A stretch of 64,000 nt of DNA from contig NZ_WMKA01000015.1 of assembly GCF_009711085.1 (NCBI RefSeq), positions 1 through 64,000 on the forward strand, read 5' to 3'. Numbering within the stretch: position 1 is the first letter of the stretch; each line of letters begins with the position of its first letter. The translations under genes and the position numbers were made by a program. Below are positions 1 to 8,235 of the stretch, one piece after another. Under the pieces are notes generated by a model. The model was not told the origin of the DNA. It saw only the letters and a list, made by a program, of their open reading frames with translations, and searched no databases. The DNA comes from Cellulosimicrobium composti (GTDB lineage: Bacteria > Actinomycetota > Actinomycetes > Actinomycetales > Cellulomonadaceae).

Positions 1-167
1 CCCCACACGGGGTGGGCCTTCGGCATTTCCACGACCAACCACCCAGGGCCCCGTCGGCCGCGGTGCGTTCGTCGCATCACGCGTCGTCACAGGCGCCCCG
101 CCGCGTGCCCGAGCACGCTGGCGTGGGAAGATGGCCTGCGCAAACTCCAGAACGAGAGGGAACCCTC
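1..167. other. Upstream intergenic region at window edge
   Basis: This stretch precedes the first gene. It begins with a C/G-rich partial inverted repeat (CCCCACACGGGGTGGG) that could be the right arm of a terminator of a gene outside the window. A purine-rich ribosome-binding site (GAGAGGG, about 154-160) sits just before the GTG at 168. I see no other gene here. Confidence 0.4.
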
Positions 168-1808
168 GTGAACGACAGCTCCCACGAGCCCGAGCCGGAC
201 CGTCCGCGGTCGGGCGACGACCGCGGCGGTCGACGCGACCAGGACGGTCGACGAGGCTCCGGCGACCAGCGTGGCGGGGGACATGGCCGGCCGTCCGGCG
301 GTGACGCGTCGGGTGACCGTCGCCGCGGCGGTGACCAGCGCGGCGCGGGCGACCGGCGCGGGCGCGCGGAGGGCGGCTACCGGGACCGACCCGACCGTGG
401 ACGCCCGGGTTCGGACCGTGCCGAGCGCGGCCGTCCGGAGCGCGACCGTCGCGACGACCGTCGACCCGACCGCGGTCGCCCGGACGCGGACCGTCGTGAC
501 CGCGCCCGCGACACTCGTGACGGCTCCGGTCGGGATGCTGCCGGGCGCGGTCCGCGCCGCGAGCACGGTACCGACGGCCCGCGCCGCGAGCACGGCGGCG
601 GGTACTCCCGTCGCGACCAGGGTGCGGGTCGCGGCGACCGTCCCGCGCGCCGTGACGACCGTCCCGCCCGTCGGGACGACCGGTGGTCGCGCGAGGGCGA
701 CCGCGACGGAGGTCAGCGGCGCGACGCGGAGCGGCCCGCGCGCTCGGGGGAGGGCGGCCGCGGGAGGTTCGACCGGGACGCGACGGACCGACGTCGTGGA
801 CCGGGCGGGCCGCGCGACGACCGTCGCGGGGGCGACCGGCGTGGGCACGCGCCGCGCGCCGGCGCGGGCCGGGACCGCGACGGGTTCGACCGCCGGCCGG
901 AGCCCCGCCACCCGGCGGGCCCCGAGATCCCCGAGGACGTCCAGTTCTCCCAGCTCGACCGTGCGGCGCGAGGTCGGCTGCGGACGCTGAGCAAGGAGAC
1001 GGCCGAGGTCGTCGGCCGCCACCTCGTGATGGCCGGCCGCCTCATCGACACCGATCCCGAGCTCGCGTACGAGCACGCGCAGGCCGCGGTGCGCCGCGCC
1101 GGCCGCGTCGACGTCGCGCGCGAGGCCGCGGGCCTGACCGCCTACCGCACGGGCCGCTACGCGGAGGCGCTGCGCGAGCTGCGCACGGTGCGCCGTCTCA
1201 ACGGCTCGTCCGAGCACCTGCCGATCATGGCCGACTGCGAGCGGGGCCTCGGGCGCCCCGAGCGCGCGCTCGCGCTCGCGTCGTCCGACGAGGCTGCCAC
1301 GCTCGACGACGTCGAGCGCACCGAGCTCGCGATCGTCGTGAGCGGGGCGCGCGTCGACCTCGGCGAGCTCGACGCCGCGCTCGCCGCTCTCGACCAGGTT
1401 CCCGCCGTCGGCACGCAGGGCGAGCTCGGGGCCCGCGTGCTCCAGGCGCGCGCCTCCGTGCTCGAGGTCGCCGGTCGGACCGAGGAGGCTGCGGAGATCC
1501 TGGCCGGCATCGACGCGAGCCTCCTCGCCGCGGCGCTCGGCGACGAGGACGACGACGTCGTGGTCTACGACCTGACGGAGGAGCTCGACGACCTGGAGGA
1601 CGCCGAGGTCGACGGCGACGAGCCCGCCGTCGACGAGCCCGACGTCGACGAGCCCGACGTCGACGACTCCGACGACGCCGACGACGCGGAGGGCCCTGCC
1701 GAGGCGGACGGTGCCGACGTGGCCGACGAGGACGACGGTGCCGACGAGCAGGACGACGTCGACGCGGCGCCCGGCGCCGGGGAGCCGGCGGCGGAGGGCG
1801 AGCGGTGA
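168..1808 (+). CDS. TPR-repeat protein with Arg/Gly/Asp-rich N-terminus and acidic C-terminus
   Basis: About 546 residues; function unknown. The first 250 or so residues are low complexity, built from R, D and G with many DRR, GDRR and RGG-like units, and are probably disordered. Residues about 260-470 form alpha-helical tetratricopeptide-like repeats. The last 70 residues are almost purely Asp, Glu, Ala and Val with DEPDVDEPDVDD-type units. The GTG at 168 was chosen because GAGAGGG lies 7 bases upstream. The stop overlaps the start of the HAD phosphatase by 4 bases (GTGA), so the two are probably co-translated. By position it corresponds to M. tuberculosis Rv1691. The TPR part suggests a scaffold; RNA binding by the basic tail is only a guess. 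Confidence 0.8.
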   Translation: MNDSSHEPEPDRPRSGDDRGGRRDQDGRRGSGDQRGGGHGRPSGGDASGDRRRGGDQRGAGDRRGRAEGGYRDRPDRGRPGSDRAERGRPERDRRDDRRPDRGRPDADRRDRARDTRDGSGRDAAGRGPRREHGTDGPRREHGGGYSRRDQGAGRGDRPARRDDRPARRDDRWSREGDRDGGQRRDAERPARSGEGGRGRFDRDATDRRRGPGGPRDDRRGGDRRGHAPRAGAGRDRDGFDRRPEPRHPAGPEIPEDVQFSQLDRAARGRLRTLSKETAEVVGRHLVMAGRLIDTDPELAYEHAQAAVRRAGRVDVAREAAGLTAYRTGRYAEALRELRTVRRLNGSSEHLPIMADCERGLGRPERALALASSDEAATLDDVERTELAIVVSGARVDLGELDAALAALDQVPAVGTQGELGARVLQARASVLEVAGRTEEAAEILAGIDASLLAAALGDEDDDVVVYDLTEELDDLEDAEVDGDEPAVDEPDVDEPDVDDSDDADDAEGPAEADGADVADEDDGADEQDDVDAAPGAGEPAAEGER

Positions 1809-2827
1809 GCGCCGGGCTGCTCGGGAGCGACGTCCCGCTCGCCGACCGGTACGACCTCGCGCTCGTCGACCTGGACGGTGTGGCCTACCGCGGCCACGAG
1901 CCGATCGATCACGCGTCCGCAAGTCTTACGGCGGCGCGCACGCGCGGCATGCGCCTGGTGTTCGTGACGAACAACGCGTCGCGCGAGCCGGGGTCGGTGG
2001 CGGAGCAGCTCTCGGGCCTCGACATCCCGACGCGCGCCGAGGAGGTCATGACGGCGGCGCAGGCGGCTGCGGCGCTCCTGCGGACGCGGCTCGAGCCGGG
2101 GGCGCGCGTGCTCGTGGTGGGCGGGGCGGGCCTCGTCACCGCGGTGCACGACGCGGGCTTCGTCATCGTCGAGAGCGCGGACGACGAGCCTGTGGCCGTC
2201 GCGCAGGGCTTCGCGCCGGAGCTCGGGTGGGCGCAGCTCGCCGAGGCGGCGTACGCGGTCGAGCGGGGTGCGTGGCACGTCGCGAGCAACCTCGACCTGT
2301 CGCTCCCGACGGCGCGCGGGTTCGCGCCGGGGAACGGCTCGCTGGTCGGCGCGGTGCGCGCCGCGACGGGCGTGGAGCCCGACAGCGCGGGCAAGCCGTC
2401 GCCGACGATGTACCGGCTCGCGATCGACCGCGCGGGGGCGAGCGCCCCGCTCGTCATCGGCGACCGGCTCGACACCGATCTCGCGGGGGCGCGCGCGGGC
2501 GGGTACCCCGGCCTGCACGTCCTCACGGGCGTGAGCACGGCGCGCGACGCGGTCATCGCGGAGCCGCACCTGCGCCCGCACTACGTGGGCGAGGACCTGC
2601 GCAGCCTCCTCGAGGCGCACCCGCTCCCGACGCGGAGCGCCGACGGCTGGTGGACGTGCGGCGACAGCGCGGCCCGCGTCGACGACGGCGCCCTGCGCCT
2701 CGACGTGCGTGGCACGGCCACGGTCGACACGGTGCGTGCCGCGGCGTCGGCCGCGTGGGCGTCGGCGGACGAGGGGCGTCCGGTCGACCCGGCGAGCGTC
2801 CCGGACCTTCCCGTCGGGACCCACTGA
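1805..2827 (+). CDS. HAD-superfamily hydrolase, NagD/HAD-IIA type
   Basis: A 340-residue phosphatase of the HAD-IIA (NagD-like) class. Motif I is seen as DLDGVAYRG near residues 19-27, motif II as VFVTNNAS near 50, the conserved lysine as AGKPSP near 197, and motif III as GDRLDTDLAGA near 218. About 80 residues follow the catalytic core, containing WWTCGD. The M. tuberculosis neighbour in this position, Rv1692, is reported to be a glycerol-3-phosphate phosphatase, so a role in recycling sugar or polyol phosphates is plausible, but substrate is not readable here. The start GTG overlaps the stop of the TPR gene, supporting translational coupling. Confidence 0.88.
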   Translation: MSAGLLGSDVPLADRYDLALVDLDGVAYRGHEPIDHASASLTAARTRGMRLVFVTNNASREPGSVAEQLSGLDIPTRAEEVMTAAQAAAALLRTRLEPGARVLVVGGAGLVTAVHDAGFVIVESADDEPVAVAQGFAPELGWAQLAEAAYAVERGAWHVASNLDLSLPTARGFAPGNGSLVGAVRAATGVEPDSAGKPSPTMYRLAIDRAGASAPLVIGDRLDTDLAGARAGGYPGLHVLTGVSTARDAVIAEPHLRPHYVGEDLRSLLEAHPLPTRSADGWWTCGDSAARVDDGALRLDVRGTATVDTVRAAASAAWASADEGRPVDPASVPDLPVGTH

Positions 2828-2895
2828 GCGGTCGCCGTCTCGCGACGCGACCGCGTCCCCGTGCGTGGACGCCGCGGCGCGTGGGTCGCACCCGG

Positions 2896-2901
2896 TAGCG
2901 T
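2896..2901 (+). promoter_or_regulatory. Putative -10 element for small gene and tlyA operon
   Basis: TAGCGT lies 68 bases upstream of the ATG at 2964. An initiation point about 7-8 bases downstream would leave a leader of roughly 55 bases containing the AGGAGG ribosome-binding site. No clear -35 box is visible. Confidence 0.4.
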
Positions 2902-2963
2902 GGTCCGGGATGCCCGGGCGCAGCCCAGGGCGTGAGTTCGACGAGCCAGACAGGAGGCGTGCC

Positions 2964-3167
2964 ATGACGGACGGTCCGCTGCGTCCCGTGCCCGGCCCAC
3001 CGCGACCGCCGGCGGCTCCTGCCGACGCAGGCGCGGGCGACGGCACGCTCGAGGCCGTCCTCGCGCGCCTGGACGGCCTCGACGGGCTCGCGACCGCCGA
3101 CCACGTGGGGGTGCTGCAGGCCGTGCACGACGCGCTGGTCGCCGAGCTCGCCCGCACCGAGGACTGA
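2964..3167 (+). CDS. Small conserved-position hypothetical protein
   Basis: A 67-residue protein with a Pro/Ala-rich N-terminus and a helical C-terminal half (LEAVLARLDGLDGL, then VLQAVHDALVAELARTED). An AGGAGG site 6 bases before the ATG makes this start convincing. An in-frame ATG at 2910 would add 18 residues but has no ribosome-binding site. It lies 2 bases before tlyA. M. tuberculosis has a similarly small gene, Rv1693, in the same place. Function unknown; the amphipathic helix suggests a small oligomerising protein. Confidence 0.75.
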   Translation: MTDGPLRPVPGPPRPPAAPADAGAGDGTLEAVLARLDGLDGLATADHVGVLQAVHDALVAELARTED

Positions 3168-3169
3168 GC

Positions 3170-4195
3170 GTGGGCGAGCGCGAGAGCGCCCGCCTCGACG
3201 GCGAGCTGGTCCGGCGTGGCCTCGCGCGGTCGCGACGGCACGCGTCGGAGCTCGTGGCGGCCGGTCGGGTGACGCGGGACGGTCGCGTCCTGGCGAAGCC
3301 GTCGACCGCCGTCGCGCCGACCGACGTGCTCGAGGTGGCTCCGGACCCCGGCGACCCGGGCTACGCGTCGCGCGCGGGCTTCAAGCTCGCGGGCGTCCTC
3401 GACGCCCTGGCAGGGTCGGGCTCCGGGTCCGGCGCGGCGTCTCCCGTCGGGTTTCCGACCGTCCCCGACGGCGTCCTGCCGCGGGTCCCGGTCGTCGACG
3501 GCGCCCGGTGCCTCGACCTCGGTGCCTCGACGGGGGGGTTCACCGACGTGCTCCTGCGTCGCGGCGCGCGCGAGGTCGTCGCGGTCGACGTCGGGCACGA
3601 CCAGCTCGTCCCCGCGCTGCGCGCCGACCCGCGCGTCGTCGTGCACGAGGGCCTCAACGTGCGCGAGCTGCGCCCCGAGCACGTCGGGGCGGCGCCCGAC
3701 CTCGTGGTCGGCGACCTGTCGTTCATCTCGCTCGCGATGGTGCTGCCCGCGGTGGTGGGCGTGGTCGGTCCCGGCACGGACCTGCTGCTCCTCGTCAAGC
3801 CGCAGTTCGAGGTGGGCCGCGAGCGTCTCGGCAGCGGCGGGGTCGTGCGCGACCCGGCGCTGCACGTCGAGGTCGTGGTGGCCGTCGCCCGGCACGCCGC
3901 GGTGCTCGGCCTGCGAGCCGTCGCCGTCGTGCCGAGCCCCCTGCCGGGGCCGAGCGGGAACCGCGAGTACTTCTGGTGGCTGCGCGCGGGCGACCCCGGG
4001 CGCGCGGACGACGCGGTGCTCGACGACGCCGCGCTGGAGGACGCCGCCGCGGCGGCCGTGGCGTGGCATCCGTCGCCCGACGGCGGCCCGCCACCCGTCG
4101 TGCCGGTCAGACCCGCGACCTGGCCGCGGGACGCCGCACCCGGGACGCCCGCCCTCCCCACCCCCGACCGACCCCTGACTGGAGGAGCACCGTGA
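3170..4195 (+). CDS. tlyA: TlyA-family rRNA 2'-O-methyltransferase / hemolysin-like protein
   Basis: A 341-residue protein. Residues about 7-65 are an S4 RNA-binding domain (LDGELVRRGLARSRRHASEL). The YASRAGFKL linker motif follows, then a Rossmann methyltransferase domain with the SAM-binding loop CLDLGASTGGFTDVLL and the catalytic-region motif VGDLSFISL. Family members methylate 16S C1409 and 23S C1920, which affects capreomycin susceptibility. It is longer than the usual 270 or so residues: a Gly/Ser-rich insert of about 35 residues follows the linker and a Pro-rich tail of about 45 residues ends the protein. The stop overlaps the nadK start by GTGA. Confidence 0.92.
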   Translation: MGERESARLDGELVRRGLARSRRHASELVAAGRVTRDGRVLAKPSTAVAPTDVLEVAPDPGDPGYASRAGFKLAGVLDALAGSGSGSGAASPVGFPTVPDGVLPRVPVVDGARCLDLGASTGGFTDVLLRRGAREVVAVDVGHDQLVPALRADPRVVVHEGLNVRELRPEHVGAAPDLVVGDLSFISLAMVLPAVVGVVGPGTDLLLLVKPQFEVGRERLGSGGVVRDPALHVEVVVAVARHAAVLGLRAVAVVPSPLPGPSGNREYFWWLRAGDPGRADDAVLDDAALEDAAAAAVAWHPSPDGGPPPVVPVRPATWPRDAAPGTPALPTPDRPLTGGAP

Positions 4196-5178
4196 CGCGA
4201 CGCGTGCTGATCGTCACCCACGGCGGCCGCCCCGAGGCGGTCGTCGCGCTGCACGAGGCCGTCTCCGAGCTCGAGCGCGCCGGGTTCACCGTGACGCTGC
4301 ACGACGACGACCTCGCGGAGTCCTTCGGCGACCACATGGCGCGCACGCGGGCGCGCGAGGGCGTCACGGAGTCCGAGGTCGTCATGGTGCTCGGCGGCGA
4401 CGGCACGATCCTGCGCGCCGCCGAGCTCACGCACGGTACCGGCGTCCCGCTGCTCGGGGTGAACCTCGGGCACGTCGGGTTCCTCGCGGAGAGCGAGCGC
4501 GAGGACCTGCGCGCGGCCGTGGGCCGGCTCGCGGCGTACGACTACACGGTCGAGGAGCGCACGATCGTCGAGGTCCGCGCCTACCTGCCCGGGCAGGACG
4601 AGCCGCTCGTCGGCTGGGCGCTCAACGAGGCGACGGTCGAGAAGGCGCAGCGCGAGCGCATGATCGAGGTCGTCATCGGCGTCGACGGCCGCCCGTTGTC
4701 GTCGTTCGGGTGCGACGGCGTCATCACGGCGACGGCGACGGGGTCGACGGCGCACGCGTTCTCCGCGGGCGGTCCCGTCATGTGGCCGGAGGTCGACGCG
4801 GTGCTCGTCGTGCCGCTCGCGGCGCACGCCCTGTTCGCGCGGCCGCTCGTGGTCGGCCCGCGCTCGACGGTCACGGTCGACGTGCTGCCGGACTCCGCGT
4901 CGCCGGGCGTCCTCACGTGCGACGGCCGCCGGCGCATCGACCTGCCCAACGGCTCGCGCGTCGAGGTGCGCCGCTCGGACACGCCGCTGCGGCTCGCGCG
5001 TCTGAGCCCGGCGCCGTTCACCGACCGTCTGGTGTCGAAGTTCTCGCTGCCGGTCGTCGGCTGGCGCGAGCGCGCGGCGAGCGTCGCCGCGACGGCCGGG
5101 ACCACGGCGGAGCGCGCGGCGTCCGCGCCGCCCGGTGCGACGCCGGACGACCGCGGGACCACGGACGAGGAGGAGTGA
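4192..5178 (+). CDS. nadK: NAD kinase
   Basis: A 328-residue ATP/polyphosphate-dependent NAD kinase making NADP+. Seen motifs are GGDGTILRAAE (near residue 67), GVNLGHVGFLAE, the NEATVEK motif, and the glycine-rich TATGSTAHAFSAGGP NAD-binding stretch. The final 35 residues are a variable Ala/Thr-rich tail. The GTG start overlaps the tlyA stop and is preceded by GGAGGAGC. The tlyA-nadK-recN order is widely conserved in Actinobacteria. Confidence 0.95.
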   Translation: MTRRVLIVTHGGRPEAVVALHEAVSELERAGFTVTLHDDDLAESFGDHMARTRAREGVTESEVVMVLGGDGTILRAAELTHGTGVPLLGVNLGHVGFLAESEREDLRAAVGRLAAYDYTVEERTIVEVRAYLPGQDEPLVGWALNEATVEKAQRERMIEVVIGVDGRPLSSFGCDGVITATATGSTAHAFSAGGPVMWPEVDAVLVVPLAAHALFARPLVVGPRSTVTVDVLPDSASPGVLTCDGRRRIDLPNGSRVEVRRSDTPLRLARLSPAPFTDRLVSKFSLPVVGWRERAASVAATAGTTAERAASAPPGATPDDRGTTDEEE

Positions 5179-5180
5179 GC

Positions 5181-6923
5181 GTGCTCGAGGAGATCGCGAT
5201 CGAGAACCTCGGTGTCATCCGGTCCGCCCGGGTGCCGGTGGGGTCGGGCCTGACCGTCATCACGGGCGAGACCGGCGCGGGCAAGACGATGGTCCTCACC
5301 GGGCTCGGCCTGCTCATGGGCGGCAAGGCCGACCCGGCCACGGTGCGGCCGGGCGCGTCGAGCGCCGTCGTCGAGGGTCGCGTGCGCGTCGCCGACCGGC
5401 CCGCGGTCGCCCGGCGCGTCGACGACGCGGGCGGCCAGGTGGACGACGACGGCACCGTGGTCATCCTGCGCACCGTCGCCGCGGAGGGCCGCTCGCGCGC
5501 GCACCTCGGCGGGCGCAGCGTCCCTCAGGGGGTGCTCGCGGAGATCGCCGACGACCTCGTCACGGTCCACGGGCAGTCGGACCAGCTGCGCCTGCGCACG
5601 GCGAGCCGGCAGCGCGCCGCGCTCGACGCGTTCGCGGGGCCCCAGCACGCCGAGCTGCTCGCCCAGTACCGCGACGCGTGGACCGAGCGGTCGGCGCTCC
5701 AGGCGGAGATCGAGGACATCGAGACGCGCGCGGGCGAGCGTGCCCGGGAGGCCGAGCTCCTGCGCCTCGGGCTCGCCGAGGTCGAGCGCGTGGCGCCGCA
5801 GCCGGGCGAGGACGTCGAGCTCACCGCGCTCGTGGCGCGGCTCGGGAACGTCGAGGAGCTGCGCGTCGCCGCGCAGCTCGCGCACGACGCCGTCGCGGGC
5901 GACGAGGCCGCGGAGCCGCAGGAGAACGCCGTCGTCGCGGTCGACCGCGCACGCCGGGCGCTCGAGTCGGTCGCCGGGACGGACCCCGTGCTCGGGCGGC
6001 TCGCCGAGCGGCTGGCGGAGGTGGGTTACGTGCTGGCCGACGTCGCGACGGAGATCTCGGGCTACGTCGAGGACCTCGCCGCGGACCCGGCCGGGCTCGA
6101 GAGCGCGCACGCGCGCCTCGCCGAGCTCGGGACGCTCACGCGCAGCTACGGCGAGACGGTCGACGACGTCCTCGCCTGGGCGAGCGACGCCGGGCTGCGG
6201 CTCCTCGACCTGGACGACGGCGGTGAGCGGCTCCAGGCCGCGACCGCGCGCCGCGACGAGCTCGACGCGGAGCTCGAGCGCCTCGGGACCGCGATCACCG
6301 CGTCGCGCGAGCGCGCCGCCGCCGAGCTCGCCGCCGCGGTGACCGACGAGCTCCGCGGGCTCGCGATGGGCGGGGCGAGCCTCGTCGTCGACGTCGAGCG
6401 CGCGGACGAGCCCGGGCCGTGGGGCGTCGACGTCGTGACGTTCTCGCTCGTCGCGCACGCGGGCGCCCCGGCGCGGCCGCTCGGCAAGGGCGCGTCGGGC
6501 GGTGAGCTCTCGCGCGTCATGCTCGCGATCGAGGTCGCGCTCGCGACGGCCGCCGTCGAGGGGACGGGCCAGGTGCTGCCGACGTTCGTGTTCGACGAGG
6601 TGGACGCCGGGGTCGGGGGCAAGGCGGCGGTCGAGGTCGGCCGCCGGCTCGCGTCGCTCGCGCGCCGCGCGCAGGTGGTCGTCGTGACGCACCTCGCGCA
6701 GGTCGCGGCGTTCGCGGACGTGCAGCTCGTCGTCACGAAGTCCTCGGGCGACGCGGACGGCGTGGACGACCCGGCGGCCGCCGTCACGGTCACGGGTGTG
6801 CGCGAGGTCACGGGGGAGGAGCGAGTCCGCGAGCTCGCGCGGATGCTCTCCGGCCAGGAGGACTCCGACGCGGCCCGCCGCCACGCGGTGGAGCTTCTGG
6901 AGTCGTCGGTCGTGGGACGATAG
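5181..6923 (+). CDS. recN: DNA repair protein RecN
   Basis: A 580-residue SMC-like ATPase of double-strand-break repair. The N-terminal Walker A is GETGAGKT near residue 31. Central coiled-coil helices occupy about residues 150-400, and the C-terminal lobe has the ABC signature region SGGELSRVMLAIE and Walker B FVFDEVDAGVGG followed by VVVTHLAQVAAFAD. AGGAGG at 5168-5173 gives 7-base spacing to the GTG at 5181; another GTG at 5175 would overlap nadK but is too close to that site. I see no LexA box immediately upstream, and the gene appears to be in the nadK operon. Confidence 0.94.
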   Translation: MLEEIAIENLGVIRSARVPVGSGLTVITGETGAGKTMVLTGLGLLMGGKADPATVRPGASSAVVEGRVRVADRPAVARRVDDAGGQVDDDGTVVILRTVAAEGRSRAHLGGRSVPQGVLAEIADDLVTVHGQSDQLRLRTASRQRAALDAFAGPQHAELLAQYRDAWTERSALQAEIEDIETRAGERAREAELLRLGLAEVERVAPQPGEDVELTALVARLGNVEELRVAAQLAHDAVAGDEAAEPQENAVVAVDRARRALESVAGTDPVLGRLAERLAEVGYVLADVATEISGYVEDLAADPAGLESAHARLAELGTLTRSYGETVDDVLAWASDAGLRLLDLDDGGERLQAATARRDELDAELERLGTAITASRERAAAELAAAVTDELRGLAMGGASLVVDVERADEPGPWGVDVVTFSLVAHAGAPARPLGKGASGGELSRVMLAIEVALATAAVEGTGQVLPTFVFDEVDAGVGGKAAVEVGRRLASLARRAQVVVVTHLAQVAAFADVQLVVTKSSGDADGVDDPAAAVTVTGVREVTGEERVRELARMLSGQEDSDAARRHAVELLESSVVGR

Positions 6924-6929
6924 GGCACG

Positions 6930-8117
6930 ATGAGACTCACTCTGCGCAAAGCCTCCCCGCCGGAGGCCGGGTCCGGCACGCTCGGCCCGGCCAAGGTCGA
7001 CGCGCGCACGAAGGCCCTCACGAAGCGGCTGCAGCCGGGCGACGTCGCGGTGATCGACCACGTCGACATCGACCGCGTCGCGGCCGACGCGCTCGTGGCG
7101 GCCAGGCCGTCCGCCGTCCTCAACGCCGCCAAGTCCGTCTCGGGGCGCTACCCGAACCTCGGTCCGGACGTGCTCGTCGAGGCGGGCATCGTCCTCGTCG
7201 ACGACCTCGGCCCCGCGATCATGGCGATCCCCGAGGGTCGCGACGTGCGGCTCGACGGCGGCAAGGTCTACCTCGGCGACGACCTCGTGGCCGAGGGCGT
7301 GCTGCAGAGCGAGGAGACCGTCGCGCGCAGCCTCGAGGAGGCGCGCGCCAACCTCTCGGTCGAGATCGAGTCGTTCGCCGAGAACACGATGAACTACCTG
7401 CGCCGCGAGCGTGACCTGCTGCTCGACGGCGTCGGCGTCCCGGACATCCGCACCCCGATCGACGGGCGCCAGGTGCTCATCGTCGTGCGCGGCTACCACT
7501 ACCGCGAGGACCTCGCGACGCTGCGCCCCTACATCACCGAGTACCGGCCGGTCCTCATCGGCGTCGACGGCGGCGCCGACGCGATCCTCGACGCCGGCTG
7601 GAAGCCCGACATGATCGTGGGCGACATGGACTCCGTGTCCGACCGCGCGCTGAGCAGCGGCGCCGAGATCGTGGTGCACGCCTACCGCGACGGCAAGGCG
7701 CCGGGCCTGGAGCGGGTCCAGGCGCTCGGCGTCGAGCCCGTCGTCTTCCCGGCGACGGGCACGAGCGAGGACATCGCGATGCTCCTCGCGGACGACAAGG
7801 GCGCCGAGGTCATCGTCGCGGTCGGCACGCACGCGACGCTCGTCGAGTTCCTCGACAAGGGCCGCGCGGGCATGGCGAGCACGTTCCTCACGCGCCTGCG
7901 CGTCGGCGGCAAGCTCGTCGACGCGAAGGGCGTGTCGCGCCTGTACCGGCACCGCATCTCCAACCTGCAGCTCTGGCTCCTGTCCCTCGCGGGCCTCCTC
8001 GCCGTCGTCGCGGCGCTGTGGTCCACGGCCGCGGGCCAGACGTTCTTCGGGATCGTGGGCGCCCGGTTCGACGACCTGTGGTCGTGGATCGGTTCGCTCT
8101 TCTCCGGCGGGGGCTGA
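6930..8117 (+). CDS. steA: SteA-like septation / cell-separation protein
   Basis: A 395-residue protein. The large N-terminal part has a thiamine-pyrophosphokinase-like alpha/beta fold with the conserved stretch GVDGGADAILDAGWKPDMIV and GDMDS. A single transmembrane helix lies near residues 344-365 (LWLLSLAGLLAVVAALW), followed by a short tail. This is the layout of SteA, reported in Corynebacterium glutamicum to work with SteB in septum splitting through peptidoglycan hydrolase control. It starts 6 bases after recN and is followed by the steB-like gene. M. tuberculosis homologue by position is Rv1697. Confidence 0.88.
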   Translation: MRLTLRKASPPEAGSGTLGPAKVDARTKALTKRLQPGDVAVIDHVDIDRVAADALVAARPSAVLNAAKSVSGRYPNLGPDVLVEAGIVLVDDLGPAIMAIPEGRDVRLDGGKVYLGDDLVAEGVLQSEETVARSLEEARANLSVEIESFAENTMNYLRRERDLLLDGVGVPDIRTPIDGRQVLIVVRGYHYREDLATLRPYITEYRPVLIGVDGGADAILDAGWKPDMIVGDMDSVSDRALSSGAEIVVHAYRDGKAPGLERVQALGVEPVVFPATGTSEDIAMLLADDKGAEVIVAVGTHATLVEFLDKGRAGMASTFLTRLRVGGKLVDAKGVSRLYRHRISNLQLWLLSLAGLLAVVAALWSTAAGQTFFGIVGARFDDLWSWIGSLFSGGG

Positions 8118-8235
8118 CCGGGCCGGGCCGCCGTCGGCCCGAGCGGTCGCCCCCCGCCGTGCCCGCCCCGCGTCCGTCGCGGACCCCTGACCTTGCCAGC
8201 ACGCAGCAGCTCGAACCGAAGGACACCACCGCACA

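Noticed and set aside
200-900. Repetitive GACCGTCG-like DNA resembling a tandem-repeat or CRISPR-like array.
   Set aside because: The repeats are irregular, follow codon spacing and encode the Arg/Asp/Gly-rich head of the TPR protein; no conserved repeat-spacer pattern exists.
5175-5183. GTG at 5175 as recN start (4-base overlap with nadK).
   Set aside because: AGGAGG at 5168-5173 is too close to 5175 but well spaced for GTG 5181.
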